Source of the DNA: a bacterium
GTDB lineage: Bacteria > Planctomycetota > SZUA-567
DNA: 43,744 nt
NCBI GenBank assembly: GCA_003245715.1
Contig: QKCJ01000022.1
Location: 1 to 43,744 of the forward strand
Direction of reading: 5' to 3'
This document shows positions 24,860 through 32,491 of this stretch, piece by piece (position 1 is the stretch's first letter; every line of letters starts with the position of its first letter). Below the pieces are notes generated by a model. The model was not told the DNA's origin. It searched no databases and saw only the letters and a program-made list of their open reading frames with translations. Position numbers and translations under genes: made by a program.

Positions 24860-25657
24860 ATGGTGAGTGTAGAGTTTGAAACCCCTGAAAATATCGTCTT
24901 GCGCTACGAACCAGCCGGGCTTGGCTCGCGCTACCTTGCCTGGCTGATTGACTGGGTTATTATAATCCTGCCATTTTTGGCTGTAATGGCGGCTGTGCTT
25001 TTTAATTACAGGTTCTTCGGCTCCCTGGTGAAAGATGAAAACGCCAAGTTTACTCCAACTGAAATTCTCTGCTATGTCGGGGTTTTGACCCTTCTGATGT
25101 GGAGTGTTGTGACAATTGCTTATTTCGGCTTCTTTGAGCTGATTATGCGCGGTCAGACTCCGGGCAAGAAAATCATGAAAATCAGGGTTGTTCGCCTGCA
25201 GGGATTCAGTCTTGACGCGGCAAGTATTGCGGTACGGACGTTTTTCCGGGTTATTGACAATCTGCCGCCATTATGGATTGTGGCCCTGCTCAACAGGCAG
25301 TCCCAGCGCCTTGGTGACATTGTAGCCAAAACCATTGTCATTGCCGATAAGGTTGAAGACCCGTCTTTAACCCATCTGAAAGAAGAACTTTTAAGCAAAA
25401 ACCGTTCAACCTTCACTAACCGTTTTGATGCCCTTAAAATCAAAAAAATTCCGCATGAAGCGATCGCCGCCGCAGAGAAGGCACTCCTGCGCTGGGATAA
25501 ATTATATGAAGAGAGCCAAAATGAAATTAATGATGATTTATGCGCCAAACTTGCAGGATATTTCAACCTCCCGACTCCGACAATTGATAACGCGCAGGAA
25601 TTTTTAGAAGAATTTCTTTCCACCGAATATCAGATCCAGTATCGCCAGCTCGGCTGA
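24860..25657 (+). CDS. RDD-family membrane protein
   Basis: A 265-aa protein with an RDD domain in residues 10-160. The conserved arginine and aspartate are in SRYLAWLIDW, two or three membrane helices follow (IIILPFLAVMAAVLF; YVGVLTLLMWSVVTIAYFGF), and then a GQTPGKKIMKIRVV signature. The last 100 residues are soluble and charged and have no known domain. RDD proteins are thought to act in transport in some cases, but no activity is established for this type. The ATG at 24860 has AAAGGA close upstream. It diverges from spoIIM, the usual neighbour of such genes. Confidence 0.85.
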   Translation: MVSVEFETPENIVLRYEPAGLGSRYLAWLIDWVIIILPFLAVMAAVLFNYRFFGSLVKDENAKFTPTEILCYVGVLTLLMWSVVTIAYFGFFELIMRGQTPGKKIMKIRVVRLQGFSLDAASIAVRTFFRVIDNLPPLWIVALLNRQSQRLGDIVAKTIVIADKVEDPSLTHLKEELLSKNRSTFTNRFDALKIKKIPHEAIAAAEKALLRWDKLYEESQNEINDDLCAKLAGYFNLPTPTIDNAQEFLEEFLSTEYQIQYRQLG

Positions 25658-25693
25658 TATACTTTTCAAACCGTAAAACACAGTCCTTACACG

Positions 25694-25719
25694 ATATCCC
25701 GGATGCCTGTCCGGGATAT
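25694..25719 (+). terminator. Terminator after the RDD gene
   Basis: ATATCCCGGA-TGCCTG-TCCGGGATAT, a perfect 10-bp stem with 6-nt loop, followed by TTATTT. The T-run is short. Confidence 0.65.
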
Positions 25720-25810
25720 TTATTTCACAATATTTAGATTTCCCCTAAAGCGGAAACACCATATTTGCCGATCTCTTATTTATGGTAAAAATTGACAGAA
25801 AGGGCCGCAA

Positions 25811-26170
25811 ATGCATTCAATACGTCTTATAGAGATCGATGCACTTGGTTGGGATACTGATGCACTGGAACAGTTTCTTATCGAGAATGAAGAGGCTGAA
25901 CTACTGAATAAGGAGAAACAAACAATGGAAAACAAAGAAATTATCATCTGGACTCAGGAGGAATGTCCGCTCTGCCAGAAGGTTAAGGACTATTATGGCG
26001 CGGGTAATTACACCGAGAGAAATGCGCAGGATCTGCTGCGTGGAGAGAAGCCGGATACTGAGGCGATGGCGCAGCTTGCAATGCAGGATATGCAGCTGCC
26101 GTTGATAAAGGTTGATGGTGAGTGGCAGAGTGTAAATGATATCATCGCCGCATCTGAATCTGCTGCGTAA
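25811..26170 (+). CDS. Glutaredoxin-like thiol-disulfide protein
   Basis: A 119-aa protein whose last 80 residues are glutaredoxin/NrdH-like: IIIWTQEECPLCQKVKDYYG carries a CPLC redox pair, followed by the cis-proline in MQLPLIKVDGEW. The frame has two credible starts. The first, 25811, has AAAGGG about 7 nt upstream and adds a 38-residue acidic N-terminal extension. The second, 25925, begins MENKEI with AAGGAG 9 nt upstream and gives a compact 81-aa glutaredoxin. The extension has no known domain, so it could be a true add-on or a coupled leader. Reduction partners are unknown. A strong terminator follows. Confidence 0.7.
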   Translation: MHSIRLIEIDALGWDTDALEQFLIENEEAELLNKEKQTMENKEIIIWTQEECPLCQKVKDYYGAGNYTERNAQDLLRGEKPDTEAMAQLAMQDMQLPLIKVDGEWQSVNDIIAASESAA

Positions 26171-26197
26171 GCAATCAATATATATTCTAAATTTATG

Positions 26198-26231
26198 AGC
26201 CTTACAGGATTCTGTAGGGCTTTTTTTTTTG
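26198..26231 (+). terminator. Rho-independent terminator after the glutaredoxin-like gene
   Basis: AGCCTTACAG-GATT-CTGTAGGGCT, a 10-bp stem with one wobble pair, followed by about ten T. Confidence 0.85.
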
Positions 26232-26341
26232 TTAAAACTTGAAAGGACTGGCGATATTACCGTAATTGTCAGAGGATACAGTGTTAATTGTGATATAGAC
26301 TAGCGAGGTTAATAATGGACTCGAATTACCAGGAGGAAAAA

Positions 26342-26794
26342 ATGCGTAAAGCATATCTTGCGCTTCTTTCAAGTTTTATAATGACCAGTGGTTGCGGTGT
26401 TACCCAGGCTGACCGCCCCCCCCAAAAGACCGGTAAAAACCGGACGGTTGCCGTTAGTGAGCAGAAGGTTCAGTACCTGATCTCGGAAGCCGGAACAGGC
26501 CCGACCGCACCAAACACCAAGGCATTCAGCATCTATAACGCGATTGCACGAGGAATGTCTGAAGATGACATGGCGAATCTGGTCAAGGATGTAACGCTTG
26601 AATCAGGCACAATCGCAACAACCGCCAATGAACGCCGGGTCTATTTTAAGGTCGGCCCCAATACCCAGTTCTGGATCGAGCTTAAAGGCGATATGCACCC
26701 CTACGTTACACGTAAAGGTCCGCTTGAAGCCAAATCAAGATGGCGGCGCTTCCCCAATAACTTCATCGAAATTGAATCTGCAAATATTCAGTAA
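26342..26794 (+). CDS. Small putative lipoprotein
   Basis: A 150-aa protein with a lipoprotein signal: after MRK there is a hydrophobic stretch ending in FIMTSGCGV, where cysteine near residue 18 would be lipidated. ATG at 26342 has AGGAGG 6 nt upstream; an ATG nine codons earlier also has a weak site but would spoil the signal. The mature part is not recognised; it looks like a small alpha/beta domain (SIYNAIARGMSEDDMANLV, VYFKVGPNTQFWIEL). A run of eight C (26416-26423) lies just after the signal, a possible slippage site. It ends 9 nt before acpS. Confidence 0.65.
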   Translation: MRKAYLALLSSFIMTSGCGVTQADRPPQKTGKNRTVAVSEQKVQYLISEAGTGPTAPNTKAFSIYNAIARGMSEDDMANLVKDVTLESGTIATTANERRVYFKVGPNTQFWIELKGDMHPYVTRKGPLEAKSRWRRFPNNFIEIESANIQ

Positions 26795-26803
26795 GGCTTG
26801 CTG

Positions 26804-27184
26804 ATGATTATTGGAACTGGCGTAGACATAATTGAAATTGACCGAATAAAGTCCCTGCGTGAAAAACAGGGACAGAGTCTTTTTGACAAGTGTTTTACTG
26901 AGGCGGAAGTTGAATACTGTCAGAAAAAGAAAAACGCTGACGAGTCATTCGCCGCGCGCTTTGCCGCCAAGGAAGCGGTAATGAAAGCACTGTCAACCGG
27001 CTGGAGCGGCGGGGTTAATTTCAGGAATATCGAACTGGTGCGCGAAGGCGATAACGCGCCTTATATAGTCCTGCACAGCGGCGCAAAAGATATCGCAGAG
27101 AAACTTGGCGTTGAAAAAATCCACATCTCGGTCTCACACTGCAAAAGCTATGCTATTGCCCAGGCGATAGCCGAAGGCAAATAA
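26804..27184 (+). CDS. acpS: Holo-[acyl-carrier-protein] synthase
   Basis: A 126-aa enzyme that attaches the 4'-phosphopantetheine arm of CoA to acyl carrier protein. The magnesium-binding aspartate is in GTGVDIIEIDRI and the glutamate in FAAKEAVMKAL, both in place; the C-terminal HISVSHCKSYAIAQAI is also standard. ATG at 26804 has AAGG upstream and matches the usual N-terminus. Length is normal. Probably co-transcribed with the upstream lipoprotein. Confidence 0.95.
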   Translation: MIIGTGVDIIEIDRIKSLREKQGQSLFDKCFTEAEVEYCQKKKNADESFAARFAAKEAVMKALSTGWSGGVNFRNIELVREGDNAPYIVLHSGAKDIAEKLGVEKIHISVSHCKSYAIAQAIAEGK

Positions 27185-27230
27185 TTTTTAAGCAGATAAA
27201 ATTTGCGGGCATTCCTGAAAATTAAAGGCA

Positions 27231-27446
27231 ATGATCTATATGTGCGTTGATCCCGGTAAAAGTATAGCTGCCTGGCGGGCGATATTCTACGTCATGCTGA
27301 TTTACTGCGCAGCTTTTTTACTGCTCAGACTTACAGATATATTGCCAGCGCAAAACCATTCGGGCAAAAATCATATTGCGGATTTCTTTTTTCCTCTTTA
27401 TGAAATGGAAAAACAGATAAGACCGTTTCTGCCGAAAAATTTCTGA
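27231..27446 (+). CDS. Small single-helix membrane protein
   Basis: A 71-aa hypothetical protein with one hydrophobic helix at about residues 17-37 (IFYVMLIYCAAFLLLRL) and a polar tail. AAAGG lies very close to the ATG at 27231; an ATG three codons later is an alternative start. It follows acpS by 46 nt in the same direction and is convergent with the SpoIID gene. No family recognised; the hydrophobic block makes it more than a random frame. Confidence 0.45.
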   Translation: MIYMCVDPGKSIAAWRAIFYVMLIYCAAFLLLRLTDILPAQNHSGKNHIADFFFPLYEMEKQIRPFLPKNF

Positions 27447-27452
27447 TTAAAA

Positions 27453-28685
27453 TCACCAGAGGCGCAAAAGCACCGCGCCGGGATAATAGAATTTAAGAAT
27501 ATCGGTGAAGTCCTGACCTTCGCGCGCAAATAACTTTGCACCGGTCTGGCACAAACCAACACCATGCCCCCTCCCCATCCCCTCAAAGATCAGCGAGTCA
27601 TTTCGGTGCGTCAGATACATCCAGGTACTTGAAAGCTCATTTTTGGCTCCACCAACTGCGAGACGAAATGAGTTTGAGGAAACAATACGCTCAACGCCGT
27701 TCTCAAGGTAGAGACGAACAAAGTATACCCGCCCCATCATACGCAGCGGCTGCTTCTTTTCATCAAGAAGTTCAATTCGCAGAAGTCGCCCGTTACTGAT
27801 ACCGGCCTTGGCAAGTCGACGCTCAAGATCACTCTTGCGGATGGTTAGCGCCCACTTGTAACTCTGACTGGCGAACGGGTTCTCCCGGCCAGAAAGAGCG
27901 TTAATATCGCTTCCGGAAAAAACATATCTGGCATTAGCTGTAGCGCCGCCGCAATCAGCACTGAAATAGGCAGGGAAGAGTCTGTAACCTTCAGTCAGAA
28001 TCACACCGGTCGTCGAATTAACCGCCATGCGCGCGCGCACGTCAGCATCCCGCGCCGGCCGCCACATCTGGCTGCGCACGTCAGAATAAACATCATACGG
28101 CTGTCCTTCACGGGTCTTGATCTGGTATAGTGCGTAAGTACGGCTGGCAACGGCCTGCGCCTTGAGGGCTTCAGGTGCGGATGACAACTCCATTTCATGC
28201 GGCAATACACCAATCAGGTACTGCTCAAGCGGCAGCGCAACCACAACCCGCAGCGCTCCTGATCTGGTCGCGGAAAACTCAATTGAACCGGGAAAAGATT
28301 TGGTAATACTGCCTCCACTCTCAGAGTAGCGTACGCCAAGCTCGGAGTTTGTCGGTATTACCATAGCGTTTTTATAGCTGTCCTTACCTAACTTGACAGT
28401 GCCTTTTGTCGCCGAGACGCGGATAGTCACCGGTAACGTACCGCCGCCGGATTTTTTCTCTCCCTCGGGAGTTGTAACTTTAAGCCCATAAGACCCTCTG
28501 ACAATAAGGTCTATTGATTCGGTGGTTTCAAGAACCATTACCTGAATGTCAGGCTCACCGGAAAGGCGGTCCGGGTAAGCAATCAGTTTACGCTCGGAAG
28601 AACTGGGAACCTGCCGGCAACCGACAAAAGTCAGAAGCCCAGCCCCAATACAAAGAACAAAAAAACGCAGCATATATTTTTTCAA
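27453..28685 (-). CDS. SpoIID/LytB-domain lipoprotein
   Basis: A 410-aa protein of the SpoIID family, lytic transglycosylases that cut denuded glycan strands of peptidoglycan. Start is TTG at 28685, set by GGAGG 6 nt upstream; the ATG four codons later is too far from it. The signal LCIGAGLLTFVGC ends in a lipobox with cysteine near residue 23. The SpoIID domain covers about 130-400, with YLIGVLPHEMELSSAPEALK, QAVASRTYAL, FSADCGGAT and the late GRGHGVGLCQTGAK signature. The catalytic glutamate of the family is in the PHEM motif. It overlaps the upstream methyltransferase by 4 nt. No sporulation genes are seen, so it probably trims the wall during growth or division. Confidence 0.88.
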   Translation of the reverse strand: MKKYMLRFFVLCIGAGLLTFVGCRQVPSSSERKLIAYPDRLSGEPDIQVMVLETTESIDLIVRGSYGLKVTTPEGEKKSGGGTLPVTIRVSATKGTVKLGKDSYKNAMVIPTNSELGVRYSESGGSITKSFPGSIEFSATRSGALRVVVALPLEQYLIGVLPHEMELSSAPEALKAQAVASRTYALYQIKTREGQPYDVYSDVRSQMWRPARDADVRARMAVNSTTGVILTEGYRLFPAYFSADCGGATANARYVFSGSDINALSGRENPFASQSYKWALTIRKSDLERRLAKAGISNGRLLRIELLDEKKQPLRMMGRVYFVRLYLENGVERIVSSNSFRLAVGGAKNELSSTWMYLTHRNDSLIFEGMGRGHGVGLCQTGAKLFAREGQDFTDILKFYYPGAVLLRLW

Positions 28686-29347
28686 CTATCACCTCCAATA
28701 ACCGGTGCAAAGTTATCAGCTATAACCATAAATAACGGAAATTCCCCCATGACACCAGCATAGTTTTTCTTCCTGATTGTAAACGGGGTATAAAAACGGA
28801 TGTTAAATAATCCCGCTTCCTCAAGCATCCTACCAAACTCAGAACGCTCAAAACCAAAATGAGGAATAAACATGTCTTTGGCATGAAATGTTCCGTCCTC
28901 TTTATCAAGATCAACCAGACAAAGCTGCCCCCTGACACTCAGTAGCCGCTTGAGTTCCCTGATTATCTTTGCTACGTCCTCAATATGGTGCATAACCATC
29001 TGGCTCATAACAAGGTCAAAGCTGCCGGACTTAAGCATGTGCGCTTCGCGCAGAATATTCATGTTTCGCACTTCGATATTTCTAACACCACCTTCGACTA
29101 TCTTGTTCTCAAGTTGCTCAAGCATCCCCCCGGCAGAATCAACCGCACAGATCGAACGGACATACCTGCGCAGAAGCATTGAAACCTGCCCCGTTCCACA
29201 ACCAAAATCAAGAACACTGGTAGTATCCCGGTCAAGCCGGATTTTATCGCGTATATACTCTGCAACCGCTTCCGACCGGCGAAGAAGCTCAGGGCGTACA
29301 TCCCACCCCGCAGCAGCTTTGTTGAAATGGTCATTGGTTGCAGACAT
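28682..29347 (-). CDS. SAM-dependent methyltransferase
   Basis: A 221-aa class I methyltransferase. Motif I SVLDFGCGTGQVSML is near residue 43, the acidic loop CAVDSAGGML near 67, and MSQMVMHHIEDV follows near 115, like UbiE/COQ5-type and methyltransferase-11 proteins. The ATG at 29347 has GAGGG 6 nt upstream. The substrate is unknown; small molecules and quinones are the usual ones in this group. It is the first gene of a two-gene unit with the SpoIID lipoprotein. Confidence 0.82.
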   Translation of the reverse strand: MSATNDHFNKAAAGWDVRPELLRRSEAVAEYIRDKIRLDRDTTSVLDFGCGTGQVSMLLRRYVRSICAVDSAGGMLEQLENKIVEGGVRNIEVRNMNILREAHMLKSGSFDLVMSQMVMHHIEDVAKIIRELKRLLSVRGQLCLVDLDKEDGTFHAKDMFIPHFGFERSEFGRMLEEAGLFNIRFYTPFTIRKKNYAGVMGEFPLFMVIADNFAPVIGGDS

Positions 29348-29388
29348 CTGATCCCTCGTATTGCCATACTTGAAAACAACTTGCGTAC

Positions 29389-29416
29389 ATTATATCCAAA
29401 GAGAAGGCATGGTCAA
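29389..29416 (-). promoter_or_regulatory. Promoter of the methyltransferase-SpoIID operon
   Basis: Minus strand TTGACC (29416-29411), 16-nt spacer, TATAAT (29394-29389). Close to consensus; leader about 35 nt. Confidence 0.6.
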
Positions 29417-29474
29417 CATCATTTAAGCAGGCTTGCTTCATGTTGATGATTTTCGGCTTTGTCGGTGAAAAGAA

Positions 29475-31154
29475 TCAGCTATAACCGTTCTCTTCAAGGC
29501 GTTGCAGTTCTGCCCGCCAGTTATCAATCTGCTCAGGCGCTCTCTCTGGAGTAGGCAACAGCGTTTTTCGCGTACAATTAAGCAGTGCCTGCAACTCCTG
29601 ATAACGACGGATATTACCAATGTCAGGTTCCAGCCTGTCACGGACAACCTCAATTATCTCAGACAACGCAAGATTGCGCTGCCGTATCTCAGAAACAGCC
29701 AGAAGCTCATCACGCAGTGCAACCAGCGCCGACGCACTAAGGCCATGAAAATGCGGCCGCAAATCCTCCATCTCATGCTTGTGCGGCAAACGCTTCATCC
29801 CCGCTTCACTGACCCATGAAATATAATCATGCAAATCCTCGCCTTTAGGGTCAATTATCGGGAAAATAAGATCACCAATCTGCCCCTGCCGCCGAATCTC
29901 AAGACTCAGCAGATCAACACGCGTTGTGAGTAAAAACCAGAAGACCCTGCCATGGTGCGCAGCTTTCTCCATGATCCTTATCAACCCCGCCGATACAATG
30001 CTCTCAGCCCCGCAAAAACCGCCACTGGACTCGGCAAAAAAGATATCGGCATCCTGAATGTAGACAAAAATATTATCAAGGGCGTCAAGGTAGCGCTCAA
30101 GGCGTTCAATAAATAACTCAGGATATGGCAGATTCAGAACACTGCTGTTAATACTCAATACTGGCGCAGATAACTCGGCAGCTACCGAATCAAGCAGATA
30201 GTTTTTACCGCTGCCAACCGGCCCGGCCACAATCGCCCCTCTTGCGGAAATATGGTTATGGCGCTTACAGCGGGGGATAAAATCATTTTTCAGATAAAAC
30301 TTCAGCGAATGCAGACCAAGAATACTCTCAAGCTTATGCCCTGGGAAATAATACGAAAGACTCTCGCGCCCCAGCATATTCTTAAGCTGCGATTGCGTGA
30401 CCGCGGAAAATCCGGAAACGTCAGAATCACGCAAAATCCTGTCCAGAGCCAACAAACTAAGACCAGCAGACTTTTCGGCATAAAGCGTGCAATCAGCCTC
30501 GCTGAAATTGAAATTCAACGAGAGAATATACTCAAGCCGCTGCTGATAATCCGGTAAATTCAACTCGATAATGTGAAGATTTGAAATTGACGAAATACTC
30601 GGACATATCAGGCGTTCAGATTCAGCAAGCAAAACCACCCGAACATTGCCGGAAATAAACTGATGCGAGGATAACCATTTGGCAGCAAGCGCAATAGTCC
30701 TTCGGTCCTCAGGAGACTGCAATGAAGAGATATAAGAGGGAAACAGAACATCCGGGGAAGATATCACTATTGTCAAACTACAACCTGAGGACTTGCCAAC
30801 AGAGGCCACAAAGCGCTCAAACTCCTCAGCGATATATTGCAGAGAAACAAGGGTGAAAAGATTACGCTCACCGGCATCGGCATCATTTGCCAAATCATCC
30901 AGGGCTTTAACAATATCAAATTTTTCACTCTTGTCAGTATTGCCGGCAAAATCAACAACCATCGAGTGCAAATTAAGATCAGGCTGACAGACAAGAACCT
31001 GCGAGGAGATTAGCGAAGACTCGATCAGGTCATCAAGTTTCATATACAACCCGCCATATGCAGAGTAAATATCGGCGACATTACCCTTGAGCAGCACTAA
31101 ATTTGCGCCACAGGCAGCAAGTTCAGACTCAATACCATTCCAAATCACAGGCAT
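29475..31154 (-). CDS. Ycf46-like AAA ATPase with degenerate N-terminal half
   Basis: A 559-aa cytosolic protein. The C-terminal half is an AAA module: Walker A GPVGSGKN near residue 310, Walker B IFVYIQDADIFF near 365, a sensor-like FWFLLTTRVDLL near 410 and a helical lid. The N-terminal half, residues 1-280, has the strand-helix pattern of a second AAA unit without a P-loop (SLTIVISSPDVLFPSYI, NVRVVLLAESERLI), as in Ycf46-type proteins. The Walker A lysine is followed by asparagine where T/S is normal, and the Walker B ends in DAD instead of DE, so ATP hydrolysis may be weak. The ATG at 31154 has a G-rich binding site. A near-consensus sigma-28 promoter sits upstream, linking it to flagella or chemotaxis. 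Confidence 0.75.
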   Translation of the reverse strand: MPVIWNGIESELAACGANLVLLKGNVADIYSAYGGLYMKLDDLIESSLISSQVLVCQPDLNLHSMVVDFAGNTDKSEKFDIVKALDDLANDADAGERNLFTLVSLQYIAEEFERFVASVGKSSGCSLTIVISSPDVLFPSYISSLQSPEDRRTIALAAKWLSSHQFISGNVRVVLLAESERLICPSISSISNLHIIELNLPDYQQRLEYILSLNFNFSEADCTLYAEKSAGLSLLALDRILRDSDVSGFSAVTQSQLKNMLGRESLSYYFPGHKLESILGLHSLKFYLKNDFIPRCKRHNHISARGAIVAGPVGSGKNYLLDSVAAELSAPVLSINSSVLNLPYPELFIERLERYLDALDNIFVYIQDADIFFAESSGGFCGAESIVSAGLIRIMEKAAHHGRVFWFLLTTRVDLLSLEIRRQGQIGDLIFPIIDPKGEDLHDYISWVSEAGMKRLPHKHEMEDLRPHFHGLSASALVALRDELLAVSEIRQRNLALSEIIEVVRDRLEPDIGNIRRYQELQALLNCTRKTLLPTPERAPEQIDNWRAELQRLEENGYS

Positions 31155-31206
31155 GTATCATCCCCCCCCTGTAAATAATTCCTACAATTAAAAACACCCA
31201 ACTATA

Positions 31207-31233
31207 TTATCGGCATAAAATCAAATAATATTA
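31207..31233 (-). promoter_or_regulatory. Sigma-28 (FliA-type) promoter of the AAA gene
   Basis: Minus strand TAAT (31233-31230), 15-nt spacer, GCCGATAA (31214-31207). The enterobacterial FliA consensus is TAAA-N15-GCCGATAA, so 11 of 12 positions agree with exact spacing. The ATG lies about 45 nt beyond the expected start point. A fliA gene lies in this window. Confidence 0.7.
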
Positions 31234-31348
31234 AGCCAGATAAGAAGATACAAGAAAAATAACTAAAAGGACAGGTTATTATCAAAGGAGAATCAATTCA
31301 CAGGTATCAGACAGTAAAAGTAAAAGGGAACAATATAAACCTAAACTA

Positions 31349-31376
31349 TTGACAACGGCAGAAGTGCGGATAATAT
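31349..31376 (+). promoter_or_regulatory. Promoter of the proline tRNA gene
   Basis: TTGACA (31349-31354), 16-nt spacer, TAATAT (31371-31376), ending 12 nt before the mature tRNA. Confidence 0.65.
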
Positions 31377-31388
31377 CTTAATAAATAA

Positions 31389-31465
31389 CGGGAAGTAGCT
31401 CAGCTTGGTAGAGTGCTTCGTTCGGGACGAAGAGGCCGCAGGTTCAAATCCTGTCTTCCCGACCA
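31389..31465 (+). tRNA. tRNA-Pro (anticodon CGG), CCA encoded
   Basis: Acceptor arms CGGGAAG and CTTCCCG pair fully. D-arm GTAGCTCAGCTTGGTAGAG, anticodon stem CTTCG/CGAAG with loop TTCGGGA giving anticodon CGG, and T-arm with GGTTCAAATCC are all standard. The discriminator is A and CCA is encoded at 31463-31465. Reads the proline codon CCG. Confidence 0.97.
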
Positions 31466-31472
31466 AGAAATT

Positions 31473-31507
31473 AAAGCCGCACACCTTAACGGGTTGCGGC
31501 TTTTTTT
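31473..31507 (+). terminator. Terminator after tRNA-Pro
   Basis: AAAGCCGCA (31473-31481) pairs with TGCGGCTTT (31495-31503), followed by T up to 31507. Confidence 0.85.
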
Positions 31508-31557
31508 ATTGCCAAATATCGACTTGCTTGGTGATTTATAATGTTTGAGCTGGCTGG

Positions 31558-31845
31558 TTATAAATCTTGAAAAAAACTACTCAGAAGTTCATGGTTATTA
31601 ATCAGAAGTGTTTTCCTCTTTTTAGAAAGTTTCTTGATGGCATTCTCGAATTTCAAGGCTCTGGAATGGCTACCGATTGGCGTATTAAAAAGCAACTGCA
31701 AAGGACCACGCCCTTTGCAGTATCTGGCAGCTTTTATGCCGCCGCTCTGATGCTCCTGAAATCTACGCTCAACGTCCGTTGTAATGCCCGTATAGTACGT
31801 TCCGTCAGAACATCCGAGAATATAAACCGACCAGACCTGAGCCAC
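31558..31845 (-). CDS. GIY-YIG nuclease-superfamily protein (UPF0213/YhbQ-like)
   Basis: A 95-aa stand-alone GIY-YIG domain. The namesake elements are VYILGCSDGTYYTGIT, with the catalytic arginine in DVERRFQEH and a late glutamate in ALKFENAIKKL. Proteins of this size (YhbQ-like) may have weak nuclease activity; their role in the cell is unclear. It starts with GTG at 31845, 5 nt after the cheW stop, without a clear binding site, so it is probably coupled to cheW translation. Confidence 0.85.
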   Translation of the reverse strand: MAQVWSVYILGCSDGTYYTGITTDVERRFQEHQSGGIKAARYCKGRGPLQLLFNTPIGSHSRALKFENAIKKLSKKRKTLLINNHELLSSFFQDL

Positions 31846-31850
31846 AACAA

Positions 31851-32360
31851 CTACGCCAGACTGGCAAGCTCTTCATCAAAGAGCAGTTTCTCGCCATCAA
31901 GAAGGATCTTAACCTCCTCGTCAACCTTACCCATACCCTTGATATAACGGGCGCTGTTGGCGGTTGCCACTTTCGGCGGAGGTGAGATCTGGGAATCGTC
32001 AATAGTAAGAACTTCATTAACAGTATCAACAACCAGCCCGATCTGTACATCACGGATACTCAGAACAATAATACAGGTTCGCTCGTCATATTCACGCGGC
32101 TTCATGTTAAAACGCAGCCGGACATCAACAACCGGTATGACCTGCCCGCGGAGATTGACCACGCCCTTGACGAAATCCGGCATATCAGGAACTTCAGTGA
32201 TATTCTGCATCCCGACAATCTCGGTAACAAACATGATACCAATGCCATAATCCTCATTACCAAGGTCAAAGGTAAGGTACATATCGGCGATTGTATCATC
32301 CTCTTCATCGTCCTGAAGATCACCAAGCTCTGAATTCATATCAGCTAATTCTCTGGCCAT
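31851..32360 (-). CDS. cheW: Chemotaxis coupling protein CheW
   Basis: A 169-aa adaptor that links chemoreceptors to the kinase CheA at the cell pole. The domain begins near residue 25 (MYLTFDLGNEDYGI) and includes the conserved VKGVVNLRGQVIPVVDVR near 65 and GLVVDTVNEVL near 107. The first 24 residues are an acidic extension (DLQDDEEDDT). ATG at 32360 has AGGAG 8 nt upstream. It stands alone with a GIY-YIG gene, without cheA nearby. Its promoter is near consensus and contains a dyad between the two hexamers. Confidence 0.93.
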   Translation of the reverse strand: MARELADMNSELGDLQDDEEDDTIADMYLTFDLGNEDYGIGIMFVTEIVGMQNITEVPDMPDFVKGVVNLRGQVIPVVDVRLRFNMKPREYDERTCIIVLSIRDVQIGLVVDTVNEVLTIDDSQISPPPKVATANSARYIKGMGKVDEEVKILLDGEKLLFDEELASLA

Positions 32361-32421
32361 GAGCAGCTCTCCTGTCTGTGTATGACACTACTAAACATTA
32401 ACTCTATCAGCTCTACTAATT

Positions 32422-32451
32422 ATTATAGTATCGTTACGATATTTTTGTCAA
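32422..32451 (-). promoter_or_regulatory. Promoter of cheW
   Basis: Minus strand TTGACA (32451-32446), 18-nt spacer, TATAAT (32427-32422). Both hexamers are perfect consensus; the extra spacer base may leave room for regulation. Confidence 0.7.
32429..32441. promoter_or_regulatory. Dyad in the cheW promoter spacer
   Basis: TATCGT-T-ACGATA, a perfect 13-bp odd-centred dyad lying between -35 and -10. A bound protein there would block RNA polymerase, so it is a candidate repressor site. The binding protein is unknown. Confidence 0.4.
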
Positions 32452-32491
32452 CCAAATAATCAATTATTAACAAATGTGAAACATTATGATT

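Noticed and set aside
25754..25782. Sigma-28-like TAAA...GCCGATCT before the glutaredoxin-like gene
   Set aside because: The spacer is 17 instead of 15 and two of the last four -10 bases differ; the gene has no link to motility.
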